Source: an uncultured Clostridia bacterium
GTDB lineage: Bacteria; Bacillota; Clostridia; Oscillospirales; Acutalibacteraceae
Reading direction: 5' to 3'
NCBI GenBank assembly: GCA_946406145.1
Contig: CAMJJL010000003.1
Span: 17,395-81,394, forward strand
Length of the DNA stretch: 64,000 nucleotides
The first letter of the stretch is position 1; the number at the start of each line of letters is the position of its first letter. The position numbers and the translations under genes were made by a program. Under the pieces are notes generated by a model. That model saw only the letters and a program-made list of their open reading frames with translations. It did no database searches and was not told the origin of the DNA. Shown here one piece after another: positions 54,581-63,157 of the stretch.

Positions 54581-54991
54581 TTGCGTAATTTTTTGACAAA
54601 AGTCGCTGAATTCATGCAGGGTCGTTACGGAAACGATAAATTGAATACCTTCATCTGGATCGTTGCCGGTGGGTTGTATGTGATCAATCTGTTTGTCCGC
54701 AACCCGATTTTGATGATCGTTGTTTTGCTGTTGGGAGCGCTGGCGATCTTTCGCGCGCTGTCCACCAACATTACCAAGCGCTTGTATGAGAACAACCGCT
54801 TTCTCAGCATTTATAACGTTGTCGCGGGCTTTTTCAAGCGCCAATTTATGAAGATCAGGGATTTCAAGACCCATCGCTATGTGACCTGTCCCTACTGTAA
54901 GGCGCAGTTAAGGCTGAAAAAGCGCACCGGCATACAACAGATCCATTGCCCGAAATGCGACAAAGATTTTAAGAAAAATATCTTATTTTAG
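54581..54991 (+). CDS. Small membrane protein with C-terminal zinc ribbon
   Basis: A 136-residue protein with a hydrophobic region (about residues 25-60, FIWIVAGGLYVINLFVRN and MIVVLLLGALAIF) followed by a basic stretch and a zinc ribbon, CPYCKAQLRLKKRTG...CPKCDKDF. The start is TTG with CGGTGATAT upstream; an ATG 12 codons later lacks a ribosome binding site. The family is not recognised. The stop TAG abuts the next heptamer element. Confidence 0.72.
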   Translation: MRNFLTKVAEFMQGRYGNDKLNTFIWIVAGGLYVINLFVRNPILMIVVLLLGALAIFRALSTNITKRLYENNRFLSIYNVVAGFFKRQFMKIRDFKTHRYVTCPYCKAQLRLKKRTGIQQIHCPKCDKDFKKNILF

Positions 54992-55237
54992 GAGAACGGT
55001 TAACAGATAACGGTTAACGGTGAAGGGTGGGACAGCAGTTGCGCTATACCGTTCACTTCGTTCTCGGAGCGCTGTTGCATGGGAATTGTAAGCCAAATCG
55101 CAGATTTGGACAACTCCTCAACCCACACCCGTTTTGTATAAAGAAACCGCACATAGTTGATAACGGGATATAGGAATCAGGTGAGGACGGAGTCCTCCCA
55201 TAACCGTTCACCATTCACCATTCACCGTTCACCGAAA
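54992..55237 (+). repeat. Heptamer element with AACGGTT/GTGAATG arms
   Basis: The left arm GAACGGTTAACAGATAACGGTTAACGG begins at the stop codon. The right arm ACCGTTCACCATTCACCATTCACCGTTCACC is its approximate inverse. The interior contains GTGGGACAGC, AATCGCAGATTTGG, CACACCCGTTTTGTATAAAG and GGAATCAGG, matching blocks of the other heptamer elements. It ends just before the MBOAT ribosome binding site. Confidence 0.75.
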
Positions 55238-55255
55238 AAGAAAGGAGGTTCGCAT

Positions 55256-56650
55256 ATGGTCTTTTCATCACTGTTATTTTTGTTTATGTATTTGCCGATT
55301 GTGCTGATACTCTATTACATATGCCCTCGCCGCTGGCGTAACCTCCTGCTCTTTATCGTCAACCTCATCTTCTACGGCTGGGGTGAGCCGATCTTTGTCA
55401 CCCTGATGATCTTCTCCACGATCGTGGACTACACCTGCGGTTATTTCATCAACAAATACCGCGAGACGAACAAGAAAAAAGCCAAGGGATTTTTGATTGC
55501 CTCGGTTTGTATCAACCTCAGTCTGCTGGGCTTCTTCAAGTACGCAGGATTCTTGACGAACACGCTCAATTACCTGCCGTTCCTGAATATCCCCGCACTC
55601 AAGATCCCCCTGCCGATCGGTATCAGCTTCTACACCTTCCAGACGATGTCCTATTCGATCGACGTCTATCGCGGCGACGCGCCGATGCAGAAGAACATCA
55701 TCACCTTCGGCACCTATGTATCGCTGTTTCCGCAGCTGATCGCCGGTCCGATCGTCCGCTATAAGGACGTTGCCTATCAGCTCGATCACCGTCGTGAGAC
55801 CCTCGATCAATTCACCAAGGGTGTGTGCCTGTTCTGTGTGGGCCTCGGCAAGAAGGTTCTGATTGCCAACCAGATGGGCGCATTATGGGATAACATCCGC
55901 GAGACGGGTGAGATGGGCTGGCTCGGCTCATGGGTCGGTATCATCGCCTATACCTTCCAGATCTACTTTGACTTTTCCGGTTACTCGGATATGGCGTGCG
56001 GTCTGGGCAACATGTTCGGCTTTGAGTTCCTTAAGAACTTCAACTATCCCTATATCAGTAAGAGTATCACCGAGTTCTGGCGCAGATGGCATATCTCGCT
56101 GGGCACATGGTTCAGGGAGTATGTCTATATTCCCTTGGGCGGCAATCGCATGGGGGTGCCGCGACAGATACTCAACCTGCTGATCGTCTGGTTTTTGACC
56201 GGCTTCTGGCACGGCGCCGACTTCAACTTCATCTTCTGGGGACTGTATTTCGGTCTGTTGCTGATACTCGAAAAATTCGTGCTCAAAAAGTGGCTTGACA
56301 AAGCTCCTGCCGTGATCCGGCATATCTACGCGCTGTTCTTTATCATTATCGGATGGGTGCTGTTCTACTTCAGCGATCTCGGCGAGATGGGCGCGTTCTT
56401 TAAGTCGATGTTCAGCTTCGGCGGCGCGGCAATCACACCCGACGCAGGCGCATTGACGCTCTCTTATTTGCCGATGCTGCTGGTGGCGGCGCTGGCGTCC
56501 ACTCCGCTGATGGCAAAGCTCTACAAAAAGGTAGAGAACACCAAGGCGGCTCCGGTGCTGCAAGCGCTGTTCTGCTGCGTGGTGTTGGGTATCGCGACCG
56601 CGCTGCTGGTATCCCAGAGCTATAATCCGTTTTTGTACTTCCGTTTCTGA
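55256..56650 (+). CDS. MBOAT family O-acyltransferase (AlgI/DltB-like)
   Basis: A 464-residue polytopic membrane acyltransferase. MVFSSLLFLFMYLPIVLILYY is the usual AlgI-like start, and FWRRWHISLGTWFREYVYIPLGGNR and FLTGFWHGADFNFIFWGLYFG hold the conserved MBOAT histidines. It should transfer an acyl (probably acetyl) group across the membrane to a surface polymer, working with the DHHW protein encoded next. The start at 55256 follows AAAGGAGGTTCGCAT; the longer ORF reads through the heptamer repeat. Confidence 0.93.
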   Translation: MVFSSLLFLFMYLPIVLILYYICPRRWRNLLLFIVNLIFYGWGEPIFVTLMIFSTIVDYTCGYFINKYRETNKKKAKGFLIASVCINLSLLGFFKYAGFLTNTLNYLPFLNIPALKIPLPIGISFYTFQTMSYSIDVYRGDAPMQKNIITFGTYVSLFPQLIAGPIVRYKDVAYQLDHRRETLDQFTKGVCLFCVGLGKKVLIANQMGALWDNIRETGEMGWLGSWVGIIAYTFQIYFDFSGYSDMACGLGNMFGFEFLKNFNYPYISKSITEFWRRWHISLGTWFREYVYIPLGGNRMGVPRQILNLLIVWFLTGFWHGADFNFIFWGLYFGLLLILEKFVLKKWLDKAPAVIRHIYALFFIIIGWVLFYFSDLGEMGAFFKSMFSFGGAAITPDAGALTLSYLPMLLVAALASTPLMAKLYKKVENTKAAPVLQALFCCVVLGIATALLVSQSYNPFLYFRF

Positions 56651-56660
56651 TGAAACATAA

Positions 56661-56778
56661 TGTAGGGGAGGGTCTTACCCTCCCGTTCGCCAAAGGCGAT
56701 ATAGAACGAAACTTTTGATAGTATCCTCTGAAAATCAACATTGATTTTCAGTCGGGAGGGTCAAGACCCTCCCCTACA
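56661..56778 (+). repeat. Family D two-ended element between MBOAT and DHHW genes
   Basis: TGTAGGGGAGGGTC-TTACCCTCCCG and CGGGAGGGTCAAGACCCTCCCCTACA are inverted, nearly identical ends about 65 bases apart. The centre contains CTGAAAATCAA-CATTGATTTTCAG, a perfect stem. Confidence 0.8.
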
Positions 56779-56801
56779 AAAAGCATGAAAGGAGGAGCAT
56801 G

Positions 56802-57932
56802 ATGAAAAAGGCATATAAATTCCTGCCGGCGGCGATCTTTTTGATCTTCATCGTCGGGATGATGGTATTGTTCTTTGTGCTGCCGAAAAAAGAATACAGC
56901 TCCTCCGAGAAGCGCTATCTGGAGCAGGCGCCGAAGTTTACCGTTGACAGCCTGCTGTCCGGTAAGTTCGGCGAGGATTTTGAAAAATTCCTGTCCGACC
57001 AGACCGTGGGACGTAATTTCTGGGTTGGCTTATCCGCTTATTACAACTACGCCATCGGCAACAACGGCTCGACCGGCATTTATCTGGGAAAGGACGGTTA
57101 CCTCGTCAACGATCCCGAGAAGATGGATGATCTGAGCCGCAACATCGGCTATATCAATGAGTTCGCCGCGAGATGCCCCGTGGAAACCACCGTGCTGGTC
57201 GCGCCCTCTACGGGCTATATCTGTGATGATATCCTGCCGGATGTCCACAAGCAGTATCGCGATGACGAGCATTTTGAGAACATGAAAGCAGAGCTTGACT
57301 CCGCGAAGTTCATCGATATACGCGAGACGTTCAAAAAGGAATATGCCGACGGCAATCAGATCTACTACAAGACCGATCATCACTGGACGGCTTACGGCGC
57401 GTATACCGCGTATCGGGAGCTCGGCGATGCGCTCGGCTATACCCCTCACGCAAAAGAGGATTATACCGTGACCTCGTATCCGGGCTTCTACGGAACGACC
57501 TACTCGTCCTCCGGCTTCTGGTTGACTGAGCCCGATACGGTGGAGGTGTGGGATAACCCTGAGAATGACAGCACGGTCATCACCGCTATCACCGATAACG
57601 GCAATGTGACCGAGCAGAAGGATATGTTCTATTTGAATCATCTGGAGGATGACGACAAATATCCCATCTATCTGGACGGCAATCACCCCTATACGGTGAT
57701 CAGGAATTCCGCAGCGAGCTCGAATGAAAAGCTGTTGGTCATCAAGGACAGCTTTGCCCACTCGATGGTACCGTATCTCGCCGATCATTACAGCGAGATC
57801 ATCATGGTCGATCTGCGCTACTATTCCGAGCCGGTGAGCAAGTTGATTGAGAAAGAGGGGATCGATCGCGTGCTGGTGGTTTACTCCATCGACAATCTGG
57901 CGACCGATACCAACCTCGGTTGGTTGGAATAA
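56802..57932 (+). CDS. DHHW family (AlgJ/AlgX-like) SGNH-fold protein
   Basis: A 376-residue protein with an N-terminal membrane anchor (about residues 8-28, LPAAIFLIFIVGMMVLFFVL) and an extracytoplasmic SGNH-like domain. TDHHWTAYGAYTAYRELGD is the DHHW signature, and KLLVIKDSFAHSMVPYLADH holds the serine block. It forms a functional pair with the MBOAT protein: in known systems the MBOAT carries acyl groups outward and this partner places them on the polymer. Two ATGs overlap; the second has GGAGG six bases upstream. Confidence 0.9.
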   Translation: MKKAYKFLPAAIFLIFIVGMMVLFFVLPKKEYSSSEKRYLEQAPKFTVDSLLSGKFGEDFEKFLSDQTVGRNFWVGLSAYYNYAIGNNGSTGIYLGKDGYLVNDPEKMDDLSRNIGYINEFAARCPVETTVLVAPSTGYICDDILPDVHKQYRDDEHFENMKAELDSAKFIDIRETFKKEYADGNQIYYKTDHHWTAYGAYTAYRELGDALGYTPHAKEDYTVTSYPGFYGTTYSSSGFWLTEPDTVEVWDNPENDSTVITAITDNGNVTEQKDMFYLNHLEDDDKYPIYLDGNHPYTVIRNSAASSNEKLLVIKDSFAHSMVPYLADHYSEIIMVDLRYYSEPVSKLIEKEGIDRVLVVYSIDNLATDTNLGWLE

Positions 57933-57946
57933 AAACAAAAAAGTAA

Positions 57947-57976
57947 GGAGAGAAGCAGCCGCTTCTCTCCTTTTTC
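57947..57976 (+). terminator. Terminator of the MBOAT-DHHW operon
   Basis: GGAGAGAAGC-AGCC-GCTTCTCTCCTTTTT; it may also serve the convergent regulator gene. Confidence 0.88.
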
Positions 57977-57992
57977 TGTATAGTTGTTTTAC

Positions 57993-58364
57993 TTACGGTC
58001 GGTCGGTTTTCCACTGTGCGATCACATCCTCGAGCTGATGCACCTCATCGGCGCTTTCGCACTCGTCCATGTAAGCGGTGAACAACTTGAGGAAGCTGTT
58101 ATCGGGATTTTCGTTCAGATACTCACGCAGGCAATAGCTCTCCTTGCTCAGCTTGGGCACAAATTTGCGCGCATAGCTGCGCGAGACCAACTCAAACGAC
58201 ACGACCTCGACCAGATCCTTCTTCATCAAAGATTTGATCAGGGAGTGCACATAGCTGTCCTTCCATGTTTTGTCGCCGGACATTTGGATGATCTCCGTGC
58301 AGGAAAGCGGCTCGTCTACGCTCCACAGCAGATCCATGATTTGCTTCTCGCTTTTTGTCATCAT
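57993..58364 (-). CDS. BlaI/MecI/CopY family transcriptional regulator
   Basis: A 123-residue winged-helix repressor: MMTKSEKQIMDLLWSVDEPL, CTEIIQMSGDKTWKDSYVHS and LIKSLMKKDLVEV are the DNA-binding helices and wing. The C-terminal part should be the dimerisation helix. Usually such genes sit next to a BlaR1-type sensor protease; none is encoded here, so it is an orphan regulator. The M16C peptidase gene lies upstream on the same strand. I chose the start after AAGAGGTATGTT, ten codons inside the track ORF. Confidence 0.87.
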   Translation of the reverse strand: MMTKSEKQIMDLLWSVDEPLSCTEIIQMSGDKTWKDSYVHSLIKSLMKKDLVEVVSFELVSRSYARKFVPKLSKESYCLREYLNENPDNSFLKLFTAYMDECESADEVHQLEDVIAQWKTDRP

Positions 58365-58515
58365 AACATACCTCTTTCTTGTGGTCGGAAACATCGGGAT
58401 GAATCGAAAGATAATGCAATTTTTGTATGATTATGGCGTGATTATAATATAAAATCCGCAATTAGTCAACAGATATTTGCAAACTTTTTTATTATTTTTG
58501 AGAAAGAAGCGCCAT

Positions 58516-58549
58516 GATAAAAGAGCGTTAAATATTTAACGCTCTTATC
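58516..58549 (-). terminator. Terminator of the M16C peptidase gene
   Basis: GATAAGAGCGTTAAATATTTAACGCTCTTTTATC, a long near-perfect stem 25 bases past the stop. Confidence 0.75.
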
Positions 58550-58573
58550 ACGATATTAACGGTCACAGGCGGA

Positions 58574-61402
58574 TCACAGCTTCAAAATATCGTCGTACAG
58601 GTCTTTGTTCGCTTCGATATATTCGGTACTGCCGACGGTGCAAAAAGCGGCATTATTTGCATAATTATTCAATTTGCTGCCGATTGCGTTGAGATCGCCG
58701 AGGGTCGTGGACAACAGCTCGTCACGCTCCTTTTGGATCGCGGCGTTATCTCTGCCGAGCAGATGATAGACAGTGCTCAGGTACGCGGTCGCGCGCGGCA
58801 GCTGCGGATTATCGAGTGATCGCACGACGCTGATGATATAATCCTCTAAGGCGCGGTCGCTGAGTTGCAGATCGCTGAGGAAAGCCGCGGCGTTTTGGAA
58901 GGTGTTCAGCGTGATCCCGATCTGCGGATCGCGGTAGCTCCACATATCGAGCCGCTTGGCGGAATTCGGGATCGTGCCGCAGCCGTAGGCGCCGTTTTCG
59001 ACGCGGATCTTCTGCCACAGGTATTCGAGGGAGAGGATCTTTTTGGCGAGCAGCAAAGCGCCGCCGCTGATGTCGTTATCCGCGTTGAAGCTGTATCCGT
59101 TGAACACGATGTCGCAGGGTGCGCACAGCGCGATATTGCCGGACAGCAGGGTGCTTTCTGCCTGACTGAGCGTATCGGTCAGGGCGCTCCGCATCGGCAG
59201 GGGGATATCTTTGATCTTCTCATAGCTTTCTTCATCACACGCAAGGGAGAATACCGCCCTGCCTTTTTTGATAAATCTTTCGTAGGCGTTCTCAAGGCGT
59301 GTTTTGAGTGCCGAGAAGCTCTCGGGATCGGAGCTCAGCTTTTCCCTGAGCGCCTTGAGACGCTGATAGAAGCTGATGCCGCCTGTCTTGTCGAGGATCG
59401 CGTCACGCGTATTGTGGGTCGCGGCGGCACGGGTCGCGGCAATCTGGCTGGAGTTGTTGATGAAGCCCAGCTGCAGCTCGGTCACCATCTGGTCAATCAG
59501 ATCGCAGATCGCTTTTTGATCGATAAAAACGGTCTGTGTGAGGATCTCTTCGGCAAGGGAAACCGCCTGTGCGTAGTTGTCGGTGAGCGCCTTGAAGCGC
59601 AGAGCAGCGGAGGAGATCACTCTGCTGTCACAGCTCGATACGGAGCCTGACATACTCAGCGAGCCTGTATAGAGCCCGAGCTTGGTTTGCAGGGTCTTGC
59701 CGTCGGTCATTTCGGTGGCGATGTTGCCGAGCAGAGAGGACAGGATGCTGATATCGAAGAGCTCGTCATCATTCGCCTGTCCGATATCAAAGAACAGATC
59801 GGCATAGACGATACCGTCCGTTTTCAGCGGATGATACAGAAACGAAGCTTCTTTCCTTTTTACTTCTGTCAGGAAGGGAACTGCTTTTTTATCAATGTCA
59901 CCGATATTCAAGTGCGGGATACGCGCGTCTTTTTCGGCTTTTAGATCGGAGGGGCTGCTGTCGTTCGCGGTGACAGCGGCATCCTCGTCGGGCTCGTTAT
60001 ATTTCTTCTCAGTCGCGGTGGGCGTCATCACGACGATATTCCGCTCTTTGTTCCACAGTAAGAATACCCGTATCAGATCCTCAAAATAGCCTTTGTCGAT
60101 AATGGATTTGATGGTTTCGAGCGATTCCTCATATTCGAGATAGCGCCACGGCTCGTAACCGTACAGCCATGTGTCGGCGATCTGGATATTATAGTACAGT
60201 CCCTTGGTCAGTCCGGCGGCGCTGCCCTCGCGCAGATTGAATTCGGTGGTGCTCAGCTTAGCGCGCACCGCTTCTTTGTCCAGTCTCGCGGCACATTCCG
60301 TGAGGCACGCGGTGACCTCACGCTCGATCTCGTCGAGGCGGCTTGCGTCACAATGACGGAGCTTGATTGTAAAGAGGGGATAGGCGATGTCCTCGATCAT
60401 CTCGCACTCACATTCCACCGCTAAGCCCTTGTCGAGGATGCGCTTTTTGAGCGGATCGTAGTTGGTATCGGCGAGGATATCGGTGAGAACGGACAGTCCG
60501 AGATAGGTGGTGAAGGCAGGCATTTCACAGATCGGATAGGTGAATGCGATATAATCCTCATTTGCCTTGTCGCCGTTGGCGGTATAGGTACAGTAGAAGG
60601 GCTTCTCCTGCTTTTTGACCGTGATCTTCGGCTCCTTGACCGCCTCCTGCGGCTCGACCTTGCTCAGGTACTCCTCATCGAGGAAGCGAAGCTTCTCTTC
60701 TATCTCCATCTTACCGTAGAGGTAAAATCTTGCGTTGGACGGATGGTAGTATTTTTGGTGATTGGCGATGAAATCCTCATACGTGAGCTTGACGATGTGG
60801 TCGGGATGACCGCCCGATACGGTGGTGTACTGACACGGCTCGTAGCTCTCGTTGAATACCGCCTGATACAAGGTCTCTTCGGGATCGCCCAAAGCGCCCT
60901 TCATCTCGTTGTAGACGACGCCCTGATAGTAGGGCTTGCCGTTCTCGTCGCGCTCGATGTGCCAGCCCTCCTGACGAAAGGCGTTCTCGTTATCATAGAT
61001 CAGCGGACGGAACACCGCGTCGGTGTAGACCGACATCAGGTTCATCAGATCCTTGTCGTTCATGCTCGACACGGGGTACATCGTCTTGTCGGGGAAGGTC
61101 ATCGCGTTGAGGAAGGTGTACAGCGAGCTTTTCATCAGCTCGACAAAGGGATCGTCAACGGGATATTTCCGTGAACCGCATAAGACGCTGTGTTCGAGGA
61201 TATGGAACACACCGGTCGAATCATGCGACGGAGTCGCGAAGGTGATCGAGTAGGTCATGTTGCGGTCGTCGTTATCGACATAGCATAAGAGTGCGCCGCT
61301 GTGGGTGTGGCGCAGGATATACAGGTCGCCGCCGATCTCCTTGACATGACGACGCTGTTCCACCACAAAGCCGTGGATGGTATCACCAATGTTGTATTTC
61401 AT
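58574..61402 (-). CDS. M16C family zinc metallopeptidase (presequence-protease type)
   Basis: A 942-residue peptidase made of two fused M16 halves. FHILEHSVLCGSRKYP carries the inverted zinc motif H-x-x-E-H at residues 67-71, and VVYNEMKGALGDPEE the downstream glutamate ligand. The length and the overall sequence match the HypA/Cym1/PreP (M16C) group, which degrades short peptides inside a closed chamber. No signal peptide is present, so it acts in the cytoplasm. The ATG follows GAAAGGAGATTTAT. It lies upstream of the BlaI-type gene on the same strand but has its own terminator. Confidence 0.94.
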   Translation of the reverse strand: MKYNIGDTIHGFVVEQRRHVKEIGGDLYILRHTHSGALLCYVDNDDRNMTYSITFATPSHDSTGVFHILEHSVLCGSRKYPVDDPFVELMKSSLYTFLNAMTFPDKTMYPVSSMNDKDLMNLMSVYTDAVFRPLIYDNENAFRQEGWHIERDENGKPYYQGVVYNEMKGALGDPEETLYQAVFNESYEPCQYTTVSGGHPDHIVKLTYEDFIANHQKYYHPSNARFYLYGKMEIEEKLRFLDEEYLSKVEPQEAVKEPKITVKKQEKPFYCTYTANGDKANEDYIAFTYPICEMPAFTTYLGLSVLTDILADTNYDPLKKRILDKGLAVECECEMIEDIAYPLFTIKLRHCDASRLDEIEREVTACLTECAARLDKEAVRAKLSTTEFNLREGSAAGLTKGLYYNIQIADTWLYGYEPWRYLEYEESLETIKSIIDKGYFEDLIRVFLLWNKERNIVVMTPTATEKKYNEPDEDAAVTANDSSPSDLKAEKDARIPHLNIGDIDKKAVPFLTEVKRKEASFLYHPLKTDGIVYADLFFDIGQANDDELFDISILSSLLGNIATEMTDGKTLQTKLGLYTGSLSMSGSVSSCDSRVISSAALRFKALTDNYAQAVSLAEEILTQTVFIDQKAICDLIDQMVTELQLGFINNSSQIAATRAAATHNTRDAILDKTGGISFYQRLKALREKLSSDPESFSALKTRLENAYERFIKKGRAVFSLACDEESYEKIKDIPLPMRSALTDTLSQAESTLLSGNIALCAPCDIVFNGYSFNADNDISGGALLLAKKILSLEYLWQKIRVENGAYGCGTIPNSAKRLDMWSYRDPQIGITLNTFQNAAAFLSDLQLSDRALEDYIISVVRSLDNPQLPRATAYLSTVYHLLGRDNAAIQKERDELLSTTLGDLNAIGSKLNNYANNAAFCTVGSTEYIEANKDLYDDILKL

Positions 61403-61418
61403 ATAAATCTCCTTTCAA

Positions 61419-61583
61419 GCCTCCCTTTCCTAAGGGAGGTGGGTAAATCGGCTTGCCGATTTGGTCGGAGGGTTGTTACGTTTGTTTTGATGTGGTTTAA
61501 GATGTTATATAAATAAAAAGTTTTCAACCCTCAGTCATCATGACGCAAGCGTCAGATGACAGCTCCCTTAGGAAAGGGAGCCT
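61419..61583 (+). repeat. Family A two-ended element
   Basis: The left end GCCTCCCTTTCCTAAGGGAGG with AAATCGGC-TT-GCCGATTT and CGGAGGGTTG; the inverted right end CAACCCTCAGTCATC...CTCCCTTAGGAAAGGGAGCC with a TCATC/GATGA stem; about 50 bases of AT-rich spacer. The right end provides the last codons and TAA stop of the adjacent gene. Confidence 0.78.
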
Positions 61584-61951
61584 AACTGATCTTCAACCGC
61601 TTCGATCGCGTTCTTTACGCAGTCCTCGCAGGAGCAGAGCATGTGTCCTGTCACCACGCCCTTGAGGTCGATACAGCGTGACGCGCCGCATTTCTCTTCA
61701 AAGGTTTGGAACAGCTTGCGGCTGATCGGGTTCATGCCGCGTGTCTGCTTGCTGAGGATGCCGAGCACCATTTCCGCGCCGATCAGCGCGCCGCAGGTGC
61801 CCATCATACCGCCCATGCCCGAGCCGAAGGTCGAGCTGAGCATCAGGAGGGCTTCTTTGTCATAGGGGAGCTTGTCCTCAAAGGCGAGCAGTACCGCCTG
61901 ACAGCAGTTGTGGGAGCGCTTGAGAGAAGCGCCGAGTTCAGATCGGTTCAT
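61568..61951 (-). CDS. C_GCAxxG_C_C family protein
   Basis: A 127-residue cytoplasmic protein of a Clostridia-rich redox family. Cysteines occur in HNCCQAVLLAF, MMGTCGALIGAEM (the GCAxxG-like motif), CGASRCIDLKG and CSCEDCV. The family is found near molybdopterin and iron-sulfur systems, but its function is not established. The ATG follows AAAGGAATGATACG. The last residues (Gly-Ser-Leu-Ser) and the stop are encoded by a family A repeat end, so the native C-terminus was probably altered by insertion. Confidence 0.88.
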   Translation of the reverse strand: MNRSELGASLKRSHNCCQAVLLAFEDKLPYDKEALLMLSSTFGSGMGGMMGTCGALIGAEMVLGILSKQTRGMNPISRKLFQTFEEKCGASRCIDLKGVVTGHMLCSCEDCVKNAIEAVEDQLGSLS

Positions 61952-62115
61952 CGTATCATTCCTTTATGTATGTGATTAACATTAGTATAGCTTTCATGTT
62001 GCTCATTATCCTACTTTTCTTCTGCGATGTCAACCGCCGTGTTTATTATTTTCTCAAAAACTTTGCACGAAAAAGCACCCCGTCTGTACAAATATCCGAA
62101 ATCTCGTCGGGATTA

Positions 62116-62144
62116 TTGACATCATCAATCAATAGGTGTATAAA
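62116..62144 (+). promoter_or_regulatory. purC: Promoter of purC
   Basis: TTGACA, a 17-base spacer and TATAAA, about 65 bases before the start. A family A remnant (GGCTCCCTTTACCAAAGGGAGGC, 62159-62181) lies in the leader. Confidence 0.75.
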
Positions 62145-62158
62145 GCATAGTGTAAAAG

Positions 62159-62186
62159 GCTCCCTTTACCAAAGGGAGGCTGAGGC
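62159..62186 (+). repeat. Family A outer palindrome in the purC leader
   Basis: GGCTCCCTTTACCAAAGGGAGGC lacks the inner hairpin and closing motif. It could fold in the mRNA just before the ribosome binding site. Confidence 0.6.
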
Positions 62187-62207
62187 AACTAAATCCGGGA
62201 GGTAATT

Positions 62208-62915
62208 ATGGAAAAACGTGAACAGCTTTATGAAGGTAAGGCAAAGAAAGTATTTTTGACCGACGACCCCGAATGCTATATCGTATCCTATAAGGATGAT
62301 GCGACCGCGTTCAACGGTCTGAAGAAGGGTACTATCGTCGGCAAGGGCGTCATCAACAATAAGATGAGCAACCTGCTGATGCAGAAGCTTGAGAAAGAAG
62401 CCGGCATCCCCACTCACTTTGTCGAGGAACTCAGCGACCGTGAGACCGTGGTCAAGAAGGTTTCCATCGTACCTCTCGAGGTCATCATCCGCAATATCGC
62501 CGCAGGCTCTTTCTCCAAGAACTACGGTGTAGAAGAGGGCGTTGTCTTTGATCAGCCCACCATCGAGTTCTCTTACAAGAACGACGATCTCGGCGATCCG
62601 CTGATCAACGATTATCACGCGCTGGCGCTCAAGCTCGCAACCCCTGAGGAGATCGAGACCATCAAGAAGTATGCTTTTGCCGTTAACGATTATTTGAAGG
62701 CCTACTGGAAAGAGCGCGGCGTTATCCTCGTCGATTTCAAGCTCGAGTTCGGCAGACTCTCCGACGGCACCATCGTGCTGGCTGACGAGATCAGCCCCGA
62801 TACCTGCCGCTTCTGGGATGCCGAGACCAAGGAAAAGCTCGACAAGGATCGCTTCCGTCGTGACCTCGGCGGCGTAGAGGACGCTTATGCCGAGATCATG
62901 GGAAGACTGTCTTAA
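62208..62915 (+). CDS. purC: Phosphoribosylaminoimidazole-succinocarboxamide synthase
   Basis: SAICAR synthase of the purine pathway; 235 residues, the normal bacterial length. [20 protein letters not shown] and [10 protein letters not shown] bind [15 protein letters not shown]-type [18 protein letters not shown] is the family signature, and [15 protein letters not shown] follows. The ATG follows CCGGGAGGTAATT. No other pur gene lies in the window, so it is isolated from the rest of the pathway. A heptamer element begins at its stop codon. Confidence 0.97.
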   Translation: MEKREQLYEGKAKKVFLTDDPECYIVSYKDDATAFNGLKKGTIVGKGVINNKMSNLLMQKLEKEAGIPTHFVEELSDRETVVKKVSIVPLEVIIRNIAAGSFSKNYGVEEGVVFDQPTIEFSYKNDDLGDPLINDYHALALKLATPEEIETIKKYAFAVNDYLKAYWKERGVILVDFKLEFGRLSDGTIVLADEISPDTCRFWDAETKEKLDKDRFRRDLGGVEDAYAEIMGRLS

Positions 62916-63080
62916 TAGATAACGGATAACGGATAACGGATAACGGTTCCCGGAAAGCCAAATGGCTTTTGAATTTGAATAACGTATACTGTCAATTACG
63001 CTCGTAGCTTCAGAAAAGCTGCGAGCGTTAAATTTTTCAATGAGAAAGAAAACGCCCGTCGTAAAATGTTATCCGTTAGC
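62916..63080 (+). repeat. Heptamer element with ATAACGG arms
   Basis: The left arm has four units of ATAACGG. The right arm is short, ATGTTATCCGTTAGC. The interior carries GGAAAGCC-AAAT-GGCTTTTGAAT, as in the 17860 element, and a terminator-like hairpin ACGCTCGTAGCTT...AGCTGCGAGCGT followed by TAAATTTTT (62999-63040). Confidence 0.8.
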
Positions 63081-63100
63081 TTAGTTATATTTACTTTTGA

Positions 63101-63128
63101 TTGACAAAAGTGTTTACTATGATATAAT
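63101..63128 (+). promoter_or_regulatory. proB: Promoter of proB
   Basis: TTGACA (63101-63106), 16-base spacer, TATAAT (63123-63128): both hexamers perfect, 30 bases before the start codon. Confidence 0.88.
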
Positions 63129-63157
63129 AATATCGGAAAAGTATTTGGGGGGAAAAT

